Shown one piece after another: positions 25,260 through 37,270 of a stretch of 64,000 bases of DNA. The stretch spans positions 22,878,001 through 22,942,000 of the forward strand of contig CM114273.1 in NCBI GenBank assembly GCA_050084515.1, given 5' to 3'. Within the stretch, counting starts at the first letter, position 1, and each line of letters opens with the position of its first letter. The notes beneath the pieces are model-generated. The model was not told the DNA's origin and ran no database searches. It saw nothing but the letters and a program-made list of their open reading frames with translations. Made by a program: the position numbers and the translations under genes. This DNA comes from Blasia pusilla. Its lineage: Eukaryota; Marchantiophyta; Marchantiopsida; Blasiales.

Positions 25260-25915
25260 AAGTGTTCTCTCTACAGTCCATACTTGCGCAATCCTCTCTT
25301 CACCATCTGCACAACTATCTCTGCCAAACCATCTACCTCTGGATGATCTCGAGAAGTCGTACGATGATATATCAATGCCTAATCACACAAGGCCTGAAAG
25401 CCATCCCTAAACTCAGAACCCTGGTTTGTCAACACCTTTTTTGGTCCGCCGAAATGAGTAAGCACTCTATCAAGAAATGCATAAGCCGCTCCCTCACTCG
25501 ACCTATCCGGAAATGCTACCAACTCAATCCCCTTTGAGAAGTGCTCCACCATGACCAACACGTACCGACTATGGCTTCCTATCAATGGTAAAGGCCCTAC
25601 AAATTCTAAACTCCAGAGATACCCTAATCCCATGATCGGTAAAGGATGCAAGTGTGGTGTCAGAGCATTGAACGATGCCTGCACCCTATCACATACAATG
25701 CATTTGGCTTCAAACTTCTGAACATCAGTCTGCATACCATGCGATCAATACTATATCTAAATCAAGCTATATGTACGCTTGACTCCGAAATGACCTTACT
25801 CCTTGTGAGCATGTCTCACAACCCGTGCTCGTTGCAAAGGATGTGGCACCATCCGCACTCGTGCATCCTCCCAAACTCGAAGCACATGCGCCCCTCCGAC
25901 CTGAACCTCCTGGCT
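25260..25915 (-). pseudogene. Ty3/gypsy integrase core remnant
   Basis: A 118-codon open part (25379-25735) follows a stop-containing HHCC zinc-finger region: HAHKE.GHFG, then KCIVCDRVQ. In the catalytic core, SLEFVGPLP has Glu where the first Asp is normal, and VLTNQGSEF has Asn where the second is normal. The third acid survives in GLAEIVVQMVK, past a stop at codon 119. With two of three catalytic acids changed the enzyme cannot work. Confidence 0.82.
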
Positions 25916-26232
25916 CACTGTAGGACTTGATCCCGCTCTCTAGCACCCACTGTGCTCGCTAAGACATCAATGCGCAAGTACTCCATGACCATCTCATCAT
26001 CGTGAATGTCTCCAGTCTTTGTCGACTCCTCACTAGCATCTGGAACTGAGGACTCACCATCCAACCTCTCTCTTCGAGTCGATGCCTCATGTTGACCTGA
26101 CATAGCCAACATACAAAAATAGGCAAATGTGTGCCAACCCGGCACCATCTCCTTATCACTCTCACCATGCCATCGCACTCCAATCGCATCACTGTGGCTC
26201 GTGCATGGGTTACGACTCAATCCGTCTGCATC

Positions 26233-26640
26233 CTAGTCCAGATGTCTTGGGAGATGGACAACCTGAAAATTGTACTTATTCAACATGAGTGACCATTTGG
26301 CAAGCTTCCCTGTAAGCTTGTCAGACTCCATCAACCATGTGAGTGGCTGATGATTAGTGATGAGCGTGAAAGGGTTCCAAAACAAATAACATCTCAAATG
26401 GGCCACTGCCCACACTACAGCTAAGTCCTCCCCCTTATAGGAACTATACTTTGCCTCCGCAGCATTATTTGAAGTGGCTTTCATATGCCACTACAAACTC
26501 CTTCCCCTCATCATCTCTGTGAGTAGCACAGATCCTAACTCCAACATACTCCAGTCCGTATGTAACTAGAACGGACAACCACGCATAGGTATTCTCAAAA
26601 TGGTCAAGTTCTTCATGACTCAAACATATGACTAGAATGT
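26233..26640 (-). pseudogene. Ty3/gypsy RNase H remnant
   Basis: An 83-codon open part carries AEAKYSSYKGEDLAVVWAV, HLRCYLFWNPFTLITNHQPL, and TWLMESDKLTGKLAKW. These fit the RNase H that follows RT in Ty3 elements ('YSSYEGE.LAVVWA..HFR.YL', 'TDH.PL.WL'); the acidic residue of the TDH block is Asn here (ITNHQPL). Upstream sequence (EGKEFVVAY) continues in a shifted frame. The element's linker (RNPC...RWHGE) follows and is repeated in element B. Confidence 0.8.
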
Positions 26641-27268
26641 TTGCCAGTCGGATAGAAGTCATATCACATCGTATAATAGTAAAGTTGTAGTCATATTAAA
26701 AATGACGAAGTCATAGAGAAATCTTAGGATATATTATAGTCAGATTTGAAATGACTTAGCAAGTAGTCAGTCTTGAGTATAGTCATACTGAAAATTTATA
26801 TGACTCACTTGTGTAAGGAATGAAAAATGACTAAACGTGTCAAGTCATCAACTAAATAGAAATAAGGTACGCCAACACTTAGATGAAACAAAAAGAGCAA
26901 AATTAATGGGGCTTCCAAAATTTCACATACCTACATGGCAAATGACATGGCGTGCTCAAGGCGCACTCATGGCGCGTGAGCAAAGAAGGAGCTACCGATT
27001 GGGGGGGGGGGGCGAGCGAGGGAGTGTGAGCGAGAGGGGCTAGACTTGTTATGAGGCTTAGAGCAGCTAGGGCATAAGAGACTTGTGAGAGAGAATGCGA
27101 AGGTGAAGGAAGCAAGGCGAAGGTGAAGGTGCAACAAGGCAAAGAGAGAGGGTAGAGGGAAGTGAGATAGGAAGCAAGAGTAAAAATGCACAATAAATTG
27201 GAGAGTGATATGAACTGAGGCCTCGAAGGTGACACAAGTACAAGTGATTGAGGTAAGAATTCTTCTTC

Positions 27269-27273
<5 letters not shown>
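26640..27273. other. Spacer with irregular AGTCAT repeats
   Basis: At 26650-26850 the word AGTCAT or AGTCA occurs many times at irregular spacing. The rest has no recognised content. A C/G-poor sequence with a poly-G run (27001-27010) precedes the microsatellite. Confidence 0.5.

Positions 27274-27357
<84 letters not shown>
27274..27357. repeat. (CT)n microsatellite
   Basis: About 42 uninterrupted CT units. Confidence 0.97.
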
Positions 27358-27360
<3 letters not shown>

Positions 27361-27655
27361 CCCTCCTTGTTGTCGTGCAAAGACTGGTGCCTCAGGGTCT
27401 TTTCTTACCCTGCGTTGCACAGGGTTATGTTTTCAGTGACTTTGCGCATTTCAGCGGAGAAGGAGAGTTGTGGAAGTGCCGTGTGGGAGCTAAAGTAGTG
27501 ATGTTGGTTGGAACTGATTGTTGGGTAGCTGTGGAGGGAGTTCTGATGGTGTTGTGATTGTGTGCTACTTGCGCGGAGCTTAGTTTTTGGCGCTTCTGTC
27601 TCTCCTGGCCTCCTTGTTGTCGTACAAAGACTGCTGCTTCTCGGTTTCTTCTTGG
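27357..27655. repeat. Local duplication, 50-bp units 250 bp apart
   Basis: 27357-27406 (CTCCTTGTTGTCGTGCAAAG) and 27605-27655 (CTCCTTGTTGTCGTACAAAG) are near-identical over about 50 bp. Confidence 0.65.
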
Positions 27656-28204
27656 TATTTGTATGGAGTTCTACTTTGGCACTTCTACCACTACCACGCT
27701 TCCCAATACTATGTGGATACGTCCTAGTGAAACCTACAAACTACTATGACTCACTCCCGAGCCACTGTGATATACATCCATCCCAATATTCTACAATAGT
27801 CATGGTAGTGTCGTGCACTCACCAACGCACTAATCCACAATGTGTGTCATCCAAAAATCACCCCTCAAACATCTCTATAAGCAGCAAGGAAAGTGAATAA
27901 ATTCCCCTATGTGCAAGAGCTAGCCATCACTTCCTTGTGGGTACGTTGGTAACACAACTTGCAAAAGAACTCTCTAGTTAAGCACACTATGGAGGAATAG
28001 AATTGGGATGGATGACCTTGAAGTTATGTTGAACTGGATCAGCATCAGCTTGCCAAATCCTCGCGCCCGCCAGAAAACTCGCTTGCTAGCGCCTCGCGCC
28101 TTTCATGCCTCTCACGCCCACTCGCACCTTTGACACCTCTCCCGTCTCGAAGCCTCAAAACGCCAAGAATACCCATGATTCACCTACCAAACTCACATGT
28201 GAAT

Positions 28205-29150
28205 GGGAACTTCAGTTCTGATTCTCGCCCGCACCAAAAGAGACTACCTCGGGATAGAAAAGGGCAACGGACTGATCCCAATGGGAAATTGGGTTTCGAT
28301 TGCTTCGCCGCTTGTCCAACTCGCCTGAAACTTGGGCATCTAAAAATCCTTCATCTGAAAGAGTGTTGAATTGGAACTTTGGTTCAGAATGCTCTTGGTT
28401 CATTCCTTCCTTCCTGACTTCACAGAAGAATGACAGAATTGGAACTTCAATTCCAATTTCTCACTCCTCCCTCTCTGCTTCACACGCTATGCCGCGCCAT
28501 GCCTTGGTAGGGAGAGCCGTGCCCACTTGACACTCCGCAGATTGGAACTAAAATTCCAATTCTTTCACCTTCCTCTCTCGCCATGCCTGAAGAAGAGCCG
28601 CGCCCAACTTGAGAGGCCGTGGAATAGGAAATTCAATTTCGATTCTCTTCTCCTTCCCATGAACGCCGTGGTGAAATTGAGAGTCATGCCGACCCCACTT
28701 CTTGGGCCGCGCCGAAGGGATCAGAACTTGATTTTTGATTGCCCTCACTTTCCTCTCCACCTTCTTGAAGAGAACCCACAACTGAGGAGCAAAATCAGAA
28801 CTAAAGTTGTGATTGCCTCCTTCCTGTCATCTCCACCTCCCTGCAGAGAGACACACCACAACTCAGGAGGGGAATGGGAACTACAGTTCCGATTGCCTAC
28901 TTCCTGTCATCTCCACCTCCCTGTAGAGAAGACATACCACAACTCAAGAGCGGAATGGGAACTACAATTCCGATTGCCTACTTCCTATCCTCTCCACCTC
29001 CATGTAGAGAAGACCCACAAGTGAAGATCGGAATGGGAACTGAAGTTCCAATTTCCTCCCTACTTCACTTCACTTCACTTCCCTATGCCGTAGTGAGCTG
29101 CAGTTGAGACGCTCCACTATTCTCCAACTAAGACAGAATTGGAACTTGAT
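28205..29150. repeat. Minisatellite with a palindromic GGAACT..AGTTCC core
   Basis: A core of the form GGAACTNNAGTTCC-N-ATT recurs at about 28206, 28373, 28441, 28543, 28626, 28733, 28795, 28875, 28955, 29035 and 29130. The last complete units are spaced very near 80 bp and are highly alike (CTACTTCCTGTCATCTCCAC, CTCCCTGTAGAGAAGA). Earlier units are more divergent and irregular, so the array looks older at its left end. Confidence 0.8.
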
Positions 29151-29640
29151 TTCCAAATCCTCCTTGCTTCCTTGTCATTCCTTGAAGAGATCGGCATGGA
29201 ATTCGCTTCTTGCGTGATTTTCCTCTTGCCCAACATTCATCCAATTTGGTCCAGAATCAAGCACACCTCACTCAAAATCAGCAACGAAGTGCCCACGCAC
29301 TTGCTCACTTGCCCACACTCAATCAGGTCATGATTGACACTGATTTCCTCACCAGAATCATCTTAAGAACTCCATCCCTACAATCTGATCCTTAATTGCT
29401 CCACTCTTGAGCAACTCCATCAACATTGAAAAGCCTGCCCCTCTTCAAATCTTGTTAACTCTATCGCATTGCACAGATTTCACAATTCTGAATATCTCAC
29501 TTGGATTTTAGCAATTCTTCTGCCCCATGTTCTCCCGCATGGTCAGGATACACTCGCTTGCAATTCCTGCAAACCTCATAACACCACAAATTGAGTCAGA
29601 CTTTCTCTTCTATTGAGAACCAGCGTGCATCTCCTAAGGA

Positions 29641-30266
29641 TGTAAAGTTGAATCCAAACTGTAAACTCTGATGAAATCTGCAATCAACCATGCTTCATTC
29701 AAATAGCCATACTTATGATTCTGATACGCATTGGTGTGACAGCAAGAGAAAGTATACACAAGGTTTCCCAAAATGTGTAATCTCCTTATTGATCACTCCT
29801 AGCCCACTCTTCAAGAGAGAATCCAGGCTCAATACATGGACGTCATAGTGTATGACGGATCCCAGCAAGGGTCTGCAATCCTAAGGAGATGAGCTCCAAA
29901 TGAGAATCATCAGAGTTATACCCCCATGGGCACCTCCATGGGTGACCTGTACACACAACTTACCTCCCTCCTAGCAGGTCACTACCAACTTGTAGTACAA
30001 TCATACTAACTCCCTAACAACTAAATATGTGGTCACCTCATGAGACCAACTACTAACTAACCCACGACCCTATAGGTCCAAGTGGAGCCATACATGGCTA
30101 GGAAGGTCAATCTCTCCAAGGTTGCCACTCCTCATAAAGGGAAGGGTTACCTACACTCGTAGGTCATCTCTTAAGAGGAGGTCACATATGACCTCTCAAA
30201 ATAGGGAAGTACAAGACCCCTCTAAGGCCTCGATACTACTCGCCCTACGCCTCATCTACCATGACA
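29641..30266 (-). mobile_element. LTR-like repeat, second copy of segment b
   Basis: It is bounded by TGTAAAGTTGAATC and TACCATGACA and matches 23647-24271 along its whole length. Its right edge interrupts the protease-to-RT linker of the Ty3 element at 30267 onward, so it may be an insertion (solo LTR) or the edge of a larger nested insertion covering 26640-30266. No matching target duplication was seen. Confidence 0.55.
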
Positions 30267-30369
30267 TGTGCGTTCCCCTCCAACAACTCTGCTAGCGAAC
30301 TGCTCACTGCATGTGAACGCTACGAACGTTGTACCAACACCATCTTGTGGATCATCACTACGCCGTGCA

Positions 30370-31219
30370 AACTCCACAAGTAAATGGCTCACCCATCCAT
30401 CACCTGATCTCCACTGTGATAAGAAACTGTCTCCTCCCATAAATCAAGGATGAAACCAAGGGGATACAACACCGTACTCCCTACCAACACATCATACAAC
30501 CCTATCAGTATTTTAGTGCGCACCATTGCACTATTTGACTCATGGTCCAGCTAGAGTCTTACAACTACCTCCACTCAAATCATGTATTGCGTGGGTGAAA
30601 GGCACCCAATAGAGGTGTGTTTCTTAAAGGAACCGGGCTCAATGTTTCCTCTATGTAACACCAATGCCAAACATGCTCCTTTCCCTAACATCAAGGGTTG
30701 CACGCTCAAATCAAGTAGAACGCATTGCGGGTGGTACACCATACATATGGGACTAACCAAGAAAAATATTTCAGCTCGGTTTTCTAACAAAACCACACTG
30801 GCTATCACCATGGCTTGCTCTGTGGTTGATCTACTTGGCATGTCCATCAACTTCACCACCTCAACCTGCCATGATTGAGTGGGGAACATCCCGAGCACAT
30901 GCTCTAGAGATAGGTCTACCATCTCCTCACCAACTACCTCCGAATGAGAGGTAGCCACGTCTCCACGCTCATACAATGTGGCAGCTAGCGGAAACGCCTC
31001 TGTTGGTCCCAACTCCCATCGTTGCCAACTCCATGGCAAAAAATAAAGGACTATGCTCACCCTAGTGGCCATCTCCCACAACGTGATCAGAAATGTCTCC
31101 ACTTGGGCTGAAATAAGAGTGTTCTCTCCAACTCCTCGTAATGTCGATGCACCTACCCCACATGTGGACACCGCTGGTAGTCTAGGCATCATCGATAGTG
31201 TATGTACTGCCTCGGACAA
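30370..31219 (-). pseudogene. Ty3/gypsy protease remnant
   Basis: A 214-codon open frame (30575-31219) contains VLLDLSVQPLMLGKGACLAL, matching the Ty3 aspartic protease block; the D-S/T-G triad position reads D-L-S. Further left, out of frame, comes YDVLVG..VLYPL and GF(I)LD.WEET, the usual linker toward RT. It ends at the LTR-like repeat edge at 30266. The N-terminal 100 residues are not recognisable on their own. Confidence 0.6.
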
Positions 31220-31599
31220 CGTAAAGCACTAGGGAAACCTAGCCTACCACCCATCAATCCCCTCCTATGGGTCGATCTCAACCCGAGCTCTCTCTTGCTT
31301 GGTCATAGTACCCCGAGTGACCACCACAACAACGTCTACCTAAGCTACACTTCACGCAAACCTCAAGCTCGCATAATCCTCCCACGTATCCTGATACCAT
31401 GTGGAGGCTTGATTCAAACTAGCTACTCTTAGCTCTATGCATGTCATTGGATGGATCATCATCATGGAAAAAATCCTTTGCTCAACTGATTGATGCGAGT
31501 GAGGAGCGTTGCTTCGGGTTCTTCCATCTCATGTGACTAGTGGCGGAAATGTACCACCACGGTTGTCAAATCCTTGATCTCCACTCACTCTCTCACCCA

Positions 31600-33158
31600 T
31601 AGGCCCTCGGCCTACCTCTCGACGTAGCTCTTGGAGAATATCAAAACACCTAGCCCTAGTATGACCCTATGAGTGACAATAGTCATATTACAACTCTCGT
31701 GGGCATGGTTGCACAAAAATGGACAAGTCCGTCCTATAGAAGGACAAGTTTGGGTATGGGTTGCAAGAGGTGAGGCCCACACTTATAGTACATGATGGAA
31801 GGCAGGGCAAGGAAAAATCGAGAAATGAGGGGGAGGGAGGAAGAAACGGGAAAGTATGGAACATGAAGGTAAGTGGGGGGAATGAGAAAGAAGAAGAAGC
31901 TAGGGCCCACATAGACAAGTCCTTCCATAAGATAGAATGTTCGCGGACACGGAATTTTTCCACATGCAACCTTGGTGGTACCGGTGGAGCCATACTAGGT
32001 GGCTCTGGAACCATCGGAGGCACCCTCGACTTTCTCCCATGCTAAGGAGAGTTCCTCTACCTATGGGGCCCACCACACATCAAACATACCATCATCCATC
32101 CCTGTTGGGCAACATATGTTGGTACGGGTTGTTGCCTCATGGACTCACGATACCCGCTTTACACTTTGGGCACATCGGCCCACTCCCATGGTATTGATAC
32201 ACAATGGGGCACATGTGGGGCTATTACTACTCATGGACTTGTTGACTCCCATGAAAATTTTGTGGTCACCACATGCTCCTCACTCATTTTGAGGTCAACC
32301 CGCTCACACAACTTGAAGACCACCTTCAATGTAGGTTTTGTCGTATAAAGCCACATTGCATCTCCGACTTTCCTCCATACCTCTCGGTCTAGAACCCCGT
32401 ACAAGTACTACACTCACAACGCCTCAGTCATTCCATATGTATCAATGATCAATTGCCCCATGCGCATGAATGCCTCCCTTAGACTCTCACTCGGTCTCCA
32501 CTTAAAATCTTGTAGATTCTTGAACTTTTCGGTCTGTACATCCTAGTAGCTACTCCCTAACTGCCAAAGAAATCCACTATAGAATTGAAATTGGACGGTG
32601 ATGTGGCACCAAAGGTATTTGCCACCTCATCGCCCTCACTGCCATCATCTCCATCTAGTCCCAAGGTTGATGGTGTAAGTCTCTCCTCTCTAACTATCCC
32701 ATGATACATCTTGCAGCCACTAATGGACACATACCCTAGAGCCCAATACATGCTCTAGGCATTGATCTCTACCAAATGTAAAAACCAAAACTCCATGTAG
32801 TCATCCATCGGAGGACCCTCTAAGTGATCAAACCCTTCCATGCCATGAAAGGATTGAACCGTGTAGGGGCTCTTATCTTCTGAAAGTCAAACTATGAGTC
32901 AAAATCTAGGATGAAATAATCTAAGTCAATGTTTCCTATTACACCTAAGAAAAAATGCATGACATGGTAGCTCATATTATCCATCTCCCTCCACGTGACA
33001 TTATCTTCATTTTCGATCTCGTCACCACACTCGCTGTCTAGTGATGATGATCCAACCACGGATGGGAGTTGGGGTAGTTCATTATTTGAAACCCCTTTAT
33101 ACCTCACTTCACTCTGTGTAAATCCACTACCATTGCTCGAACTACCCCATTCTTCCAA
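31600..33158 (-). pseudogene. Ty3/gypsy gag remnant, split by a MITE
   Basis: The retrotransposon gag domain reads FKWRPSESLREAFMRMGQLI, TYGMTEAL, two stops, REVWRKVGDAMWL, and KPTLKVVFKLCERVDLKM (32530-32250). The nucleocapsid zinc knuckle (YCHS.GHTRARCF, 31690-31620) is separated from it by MITE copy C (31704-31974). Upstream open pieces (32557-32751, 32892-33158) give an acidic N-terminal part, then DYMEFWF-like sequence, in shifted frames. Several stops and shifts make it non-functional. Confidence 0.68.
31704..31974 (+). mobile_element. hAT-like MITE copy C, inside gag
   Basis: It starts CATGGTTGCACAAAAATGG and ends CACATGCAACCTTG. It carries the shared GACAAGTCCTTCCAT motif. It sits between the gag domain and zinc knuckle of the Ty3 element, so it inserted after that element did. 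The 8 bp on either side do not match. Confidence 0.75.
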
Positions 33159-33159
33159 A

Positions 33160-34171
33160 CCTTGGAAGAATGGTATGATGACAACCCTGTCTCACATGCT
33201 CACACACTCAGACTCACCAAGAATCTCCCACACTTCTCACCAACTCACCTACGACAATGCTAATCCCATGACAACATACCTAACCTCATGCACACTCAAT
33301 ACCAGAGCTCACCCTCAGCCTCCCAAATGAGCTCACCTAATAAATTGATACTTTCTCAGGTCATACACGCGATCCCTACTCGGGAAACTCCCCTATCTCC
33401 ACAAACATGTTGTATATGCAAGAATCTATAGTCATCACCATCGTTACAACCGTCTAACCTAAGCTCTACCTGATATCCAACATCCTCAATGACACAAGAT
33501 AAATTTGGGAAAAGGGACTTGAGTAGGTAACTTGAACACCCACGCCATCACTCTACTGCACGGTCAACATTGATTGCTCCATTTGTCTCGGAAACCTCCG
33601 TGGCATGACAATCTTCTCGAGCATAACATCAAACCTCTTGTCTACAGAGGTGGACTACCCATTGGCATATATGTGTGTATGTCCATCTCTAGCACTCTGC
33701 CACAAACTCTCAACGCAAATAACCCATCTCAACCTTGACCGCCAAGTACTAGTAAGTCGAAACTCGTAAAAGAATTCACCGTGGCTACAAAATCCCATCA
33801 CAAATCACAATCCACAATCCATAACCTAAAAACTACCAAGTCAAGAAAAACTCTCTGTACTTGATCTCCTTCAATCTTGAAGGTAACGTGGTTGGATCCT
33901 AATCATGTTTTTCTTGACCTAACATCGTAGTGTGCTTACCATGGCTACCCAATCCCTTGGGTCCGTCCAACCATATTTGCGAGTCCCTCCTATCCTATCG
34001 ACGTCCCCCTCACCGCGTCTGCTTCCTTCCCCTGACATAAATTTCAACCTTGGTACGACCCTCTATGCCACATGCCCTTACTATACCTCTTGTCACTAAT
34101 GCTTGGCTACACCTATATGTGCCCTCCTTTTCCAGGGATATTGCATGAACGGCCTCCCTTGGTACATGACC
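33160..34171. other. Probable leader of the Ty3 element, not resolved
   Basis: Upstream of gag on the minus strand. I see no LTR edge, primer-binding site or open frame that I can support. Confidence 0.35.
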
Positions 34172-34458
34172 CAAGGTTGCATATGGATAAATTCCGTCTT
34201 CGCAAACATATCCATGTCTGTCCTATGGAAGGAATTCTCCATGTGGGCCCCATCTTCCCCTTATTTCTCATTCCCCCCCCACTTGCCGTCATCTCCCACA
34301 CTTTCTCATTTCTTCCTTTCATCATGTCCACTCCCTCCCCGGTATTGCCCCGATCACCCTTACCTTTAACTTCCACCACGAGTTATAAGTGTAGACCCCA
34401 CCTCTTGCAATCCATGTTTGTGGATATGTCCACACTTGTCTGTTTTTTTGTAACCATG
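34172..34458 (-). mobile_element. hAT-like MITE copy D
   Basis: It starts CAAGGTTGCATATGGATAAA and ends TTTTTTTGTAACCATG, the reverse of copies B, C and E. Flanks ACATGACC and GCATGATT share only part of an 8-bp site. Confidence 0.72.
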
Positions 34459-35007
<549 letters not shown>

Positions 35008-35071
35008 CTTCCGCACAACCTTCTAAAAAAAAATGAAAATAAAAATGTAACATACACGTGTCTCCAAGGGC

Positions 35072-35215
35072 TCTCGATTGAGCTTACACTAGGTTTGGGT
35101 TCCGAGTCCCTACACCAAACTCCCATTCCATTATGTGCCCTTGAGCTGCCCTACGGCGCCCCAAAGTGGGGTTTGGGTCGTGAGCATCCTTGGAGAATTG
35201 CTTGCCTACCTACAC
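35072..35215. repeat. Dispersed repeat, copy 1
   Basis: GGTTTGGGTTCCGAGTCCCT, CATTCCATTATGTGCCCTTG and AGCATCCTTGGAGA recur with differences at 59795-59930. Nature unknown. Confidence 0.55.
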
Positions 35216-35252
35216 ACAAATAATTCCTCCTTTCCCCCTCGTATATTTTATG

Positions 35253-35428
35253 TTCATGTTCGTACAGACAAATGTTAAAAGCTATAAGCCAATTTTGAAA
35301 GATGTATTGTCATTAGCTATGCTTATAAAGCCTTTGATTATTTTTATTACATTCATGTTCTTAGAGACAAATATTAAAGCTATAGCCCAATTTTGAAAGA
35401 TGTATCGTCATTAGTTATGCTTATAAAA
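35253..35428. repeat. Tandem duplication, about 99-bp period
   Basis: Two units, 35253-35330 and 35352-35428, share TTCATGTTC, GACAAAT(G/A)TTAAA, CCAATTTTGAAAGATGTAT and CATTAG(C/T)TATGCTTATAAA. Confidence 0.75.
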
Positions 35429-35929
35429 CCAAGAGACGTAAATGCTCTATTCCATCATCTAGAAAACTTATTATTATTATTCCTTGTGTTTTTTTTAATT
35501 AGTGGAAGTTGGATATGTTCTCTTAAAACTTGTTCCATCTCTCAATAATTTTTGTTGAGGGGAAGAACGTGACTACATACGAATATATATTACTTGCATA
35601 TTCCTCATATATTAGTATATGGTTATGTGAGGTCTAAGATTCTTTAGATAAAATTTTCAATCATTGGTGGGGTAGTGTATGTATTTAGTCTAGTGATACT
35701 AATTAGAGCTTCATTCAAATGTTAGAGGGATTTAATTTGTAACAATGAGCTATTATTTCAAGTATGATCACACGTCATGTTCATAGATTCATTAATGAAG
35801 GATTCCTTGCAAGACAGCATGCATATATGATGATTTTTCTTCGATAATATGAGCTCATTTGAATAAGCTATGTGTAAGGTTGAATGGATTGAAGTTATGG
35901 GAGAAGGGATTGTTTCATTAAGATGGCAT

Positions 35930-36600
35930 TGAATATGGAAATTGGTTCATATACCTCATGGTAAGGAAGCTATTGTTTACACACAGGTTTTCAAGGTAAA
36001 AAAAAATCAAGATGGTATACTAAATGGATATATGGTTTGGTTGATAGCCAGGGGCTATGCTAAAAAATACCGTATGAACTACATTGATACATTTAGCCGT
36101 GTTGCAAAGATGGCGATTATGAGCACACATTTTCCAATTGTAATAAGTAAAAAGTTGAGACTATCTCACATAGATGCCAAAAATGATTTCTTGAATGGAG
36201 ATCTAATAAAGTGCTTTAAATAGTTAAACCATCCAAATATGAAAGAGTTTCTATTTTACGTAGGTAGCTTAAAGAAAGTTTTGTACGAGCTCTAACAAGC
36301 TTCAAGAGTTTGGTATGGCACAAGTTCATAGATCTTGCAAGAACGTGGTTGTAGAGCGTGTGATTTTTATTATTCAATCTAAGTCTTGAGGGGACAAGGT
36401 CATATGTATATTTTTGTGTTTTATATTTATTCTTGATTTTGAAGAGTAGTGAGGATATGATACATTAAGTCAAGCTAAAGTTACAAGGAGAAATCGATAT
36501 GAAGGATTTATGAGAACTTCCTTGGTGTTAAATCATTAAGTTCACCAAGGACCTAGGACTGGTAAAGACATATTGTTATTTAATTTATTGAATATTGAGT
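35930..36600 (+). pseudogene. Ty1/copia reverse transcriptase remnant
   Basis: The open part (35942-36223) carries FKVKKNQDGILNGYMVWLIA, RGYAKKYRMNYIDTFSRVAK and IDAKNDFLNGDL, which match the N-terminal RT block of plant copia elements ('KW.FK.K...G....YKARLVA.G..Q..G.DY.ETF.PV', 'D..NAFL.GDL'). After a stop come LKKVLYEL.QASRVWYG and, further on, IDMKDL.ELPWC. The YVDD region near 36420 is unreadable. Heavily decayed. Confidence 0.75.
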
Positions 36601-36999
36601 TATAATGAAGCTCATCATATATCCAAAATGCTATTTTTGGTACTCACACAAAATAGGAAAGCTAAATCTTTCTTAGTCAATTAAACACGATTATCTTAAC
36701 TATGATTAATCAATCATAGTTACATAATTAAAGACTATGGGTTGGGTTGGGATTAGAGATGTTTCTGTATGCCCTAGATAATTGGAAAGGGGCCAAGCCC
36801 ACACTCAATTTTGCCAAGCCAGAAGGTGATTCAATCTTGGAAAAAGTATGCCAAGTAGACAATCCATTACATCTGAATATTGATCATTTCCTCAATTATT
36901 AGACATATTCAAGATGTTGATATCTCAAATTGAGGTAGGTTTGGGTTGTATTGGAGAAGTTATTCCAAACATCTATGCACAAAGGCCATAAAGTTGCAA

Positions 37000-37270
37000 T
37001 TGAAACCACAATTGAATAATATGGGGAAAGAATAGCAAAATATAAATCATTATATTTTAAGTATTAGACATAGATTGATCAGTTGAACAATACTTGAATG
37101 ATTGTAGAAGATAATGATCTTATTTTATTCACTCTTCAAAGTCTTCCAAGAGATTCCAAGTCCTTTGAGATCTTAAAGTATGTCTATAAGAGGGAAATAT
37201 CCAACCTTTTAATTAAGAGGTAGTGCCACTATTAATCTACTTGAAGATGTACTTAGTCGCTTCTTGAATA
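37000..37270 (+). pseudogene. Ty1/copia gag remnant
   Basis: In frame pieces read LILFTLQSLPRDSKSFEIL and KYVYKREISNLLIEE, the same block as at 20870-21080. It starts a second, separate copia copy, because it follows the RT piece at 35.9-36.6 kb rather than preceding it. Confidence 0.5.

Larger units (their letters stand above)
24574..26640 (-). mobile_element. Ty3/gypsy element A: RNase H, integrase and PHD-like tail
   Basis: Reading leftwards on the minus strand, the order is RNase H (26640-26233), linker, integrase zinc finger and core (25915-25260), integrase C-terminal region (25150-24760) and a PHD-like finger (24708-24574). That is Ty3/gypsy order. The reverse transcriptase is missing: sequence right of 26640 is unrelated. 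Stops and frameshifts interrupt every part, so it is dead. Gag and protease of what may be the same element lie at 30370-33158, separated by 26640-30266. Confidence 0.8.

Noticed and set aside
26967-27420. Long open frames of alternating Arg-Glu, Ser-Leu or Leu-Ser over (CT)n tracts (also at 34842-35126 and 60633-60993)
   Set aside because: They are translations of dinucleotide repeats and not genes.
23647-30266. The two 625-bp repeats as a simple pair of LTRs around one full Ty3 element
   Set aside because: Gag and protease lie outside the right copy, the expected primer site is not next to it, and no 5-bp target duplication is present.
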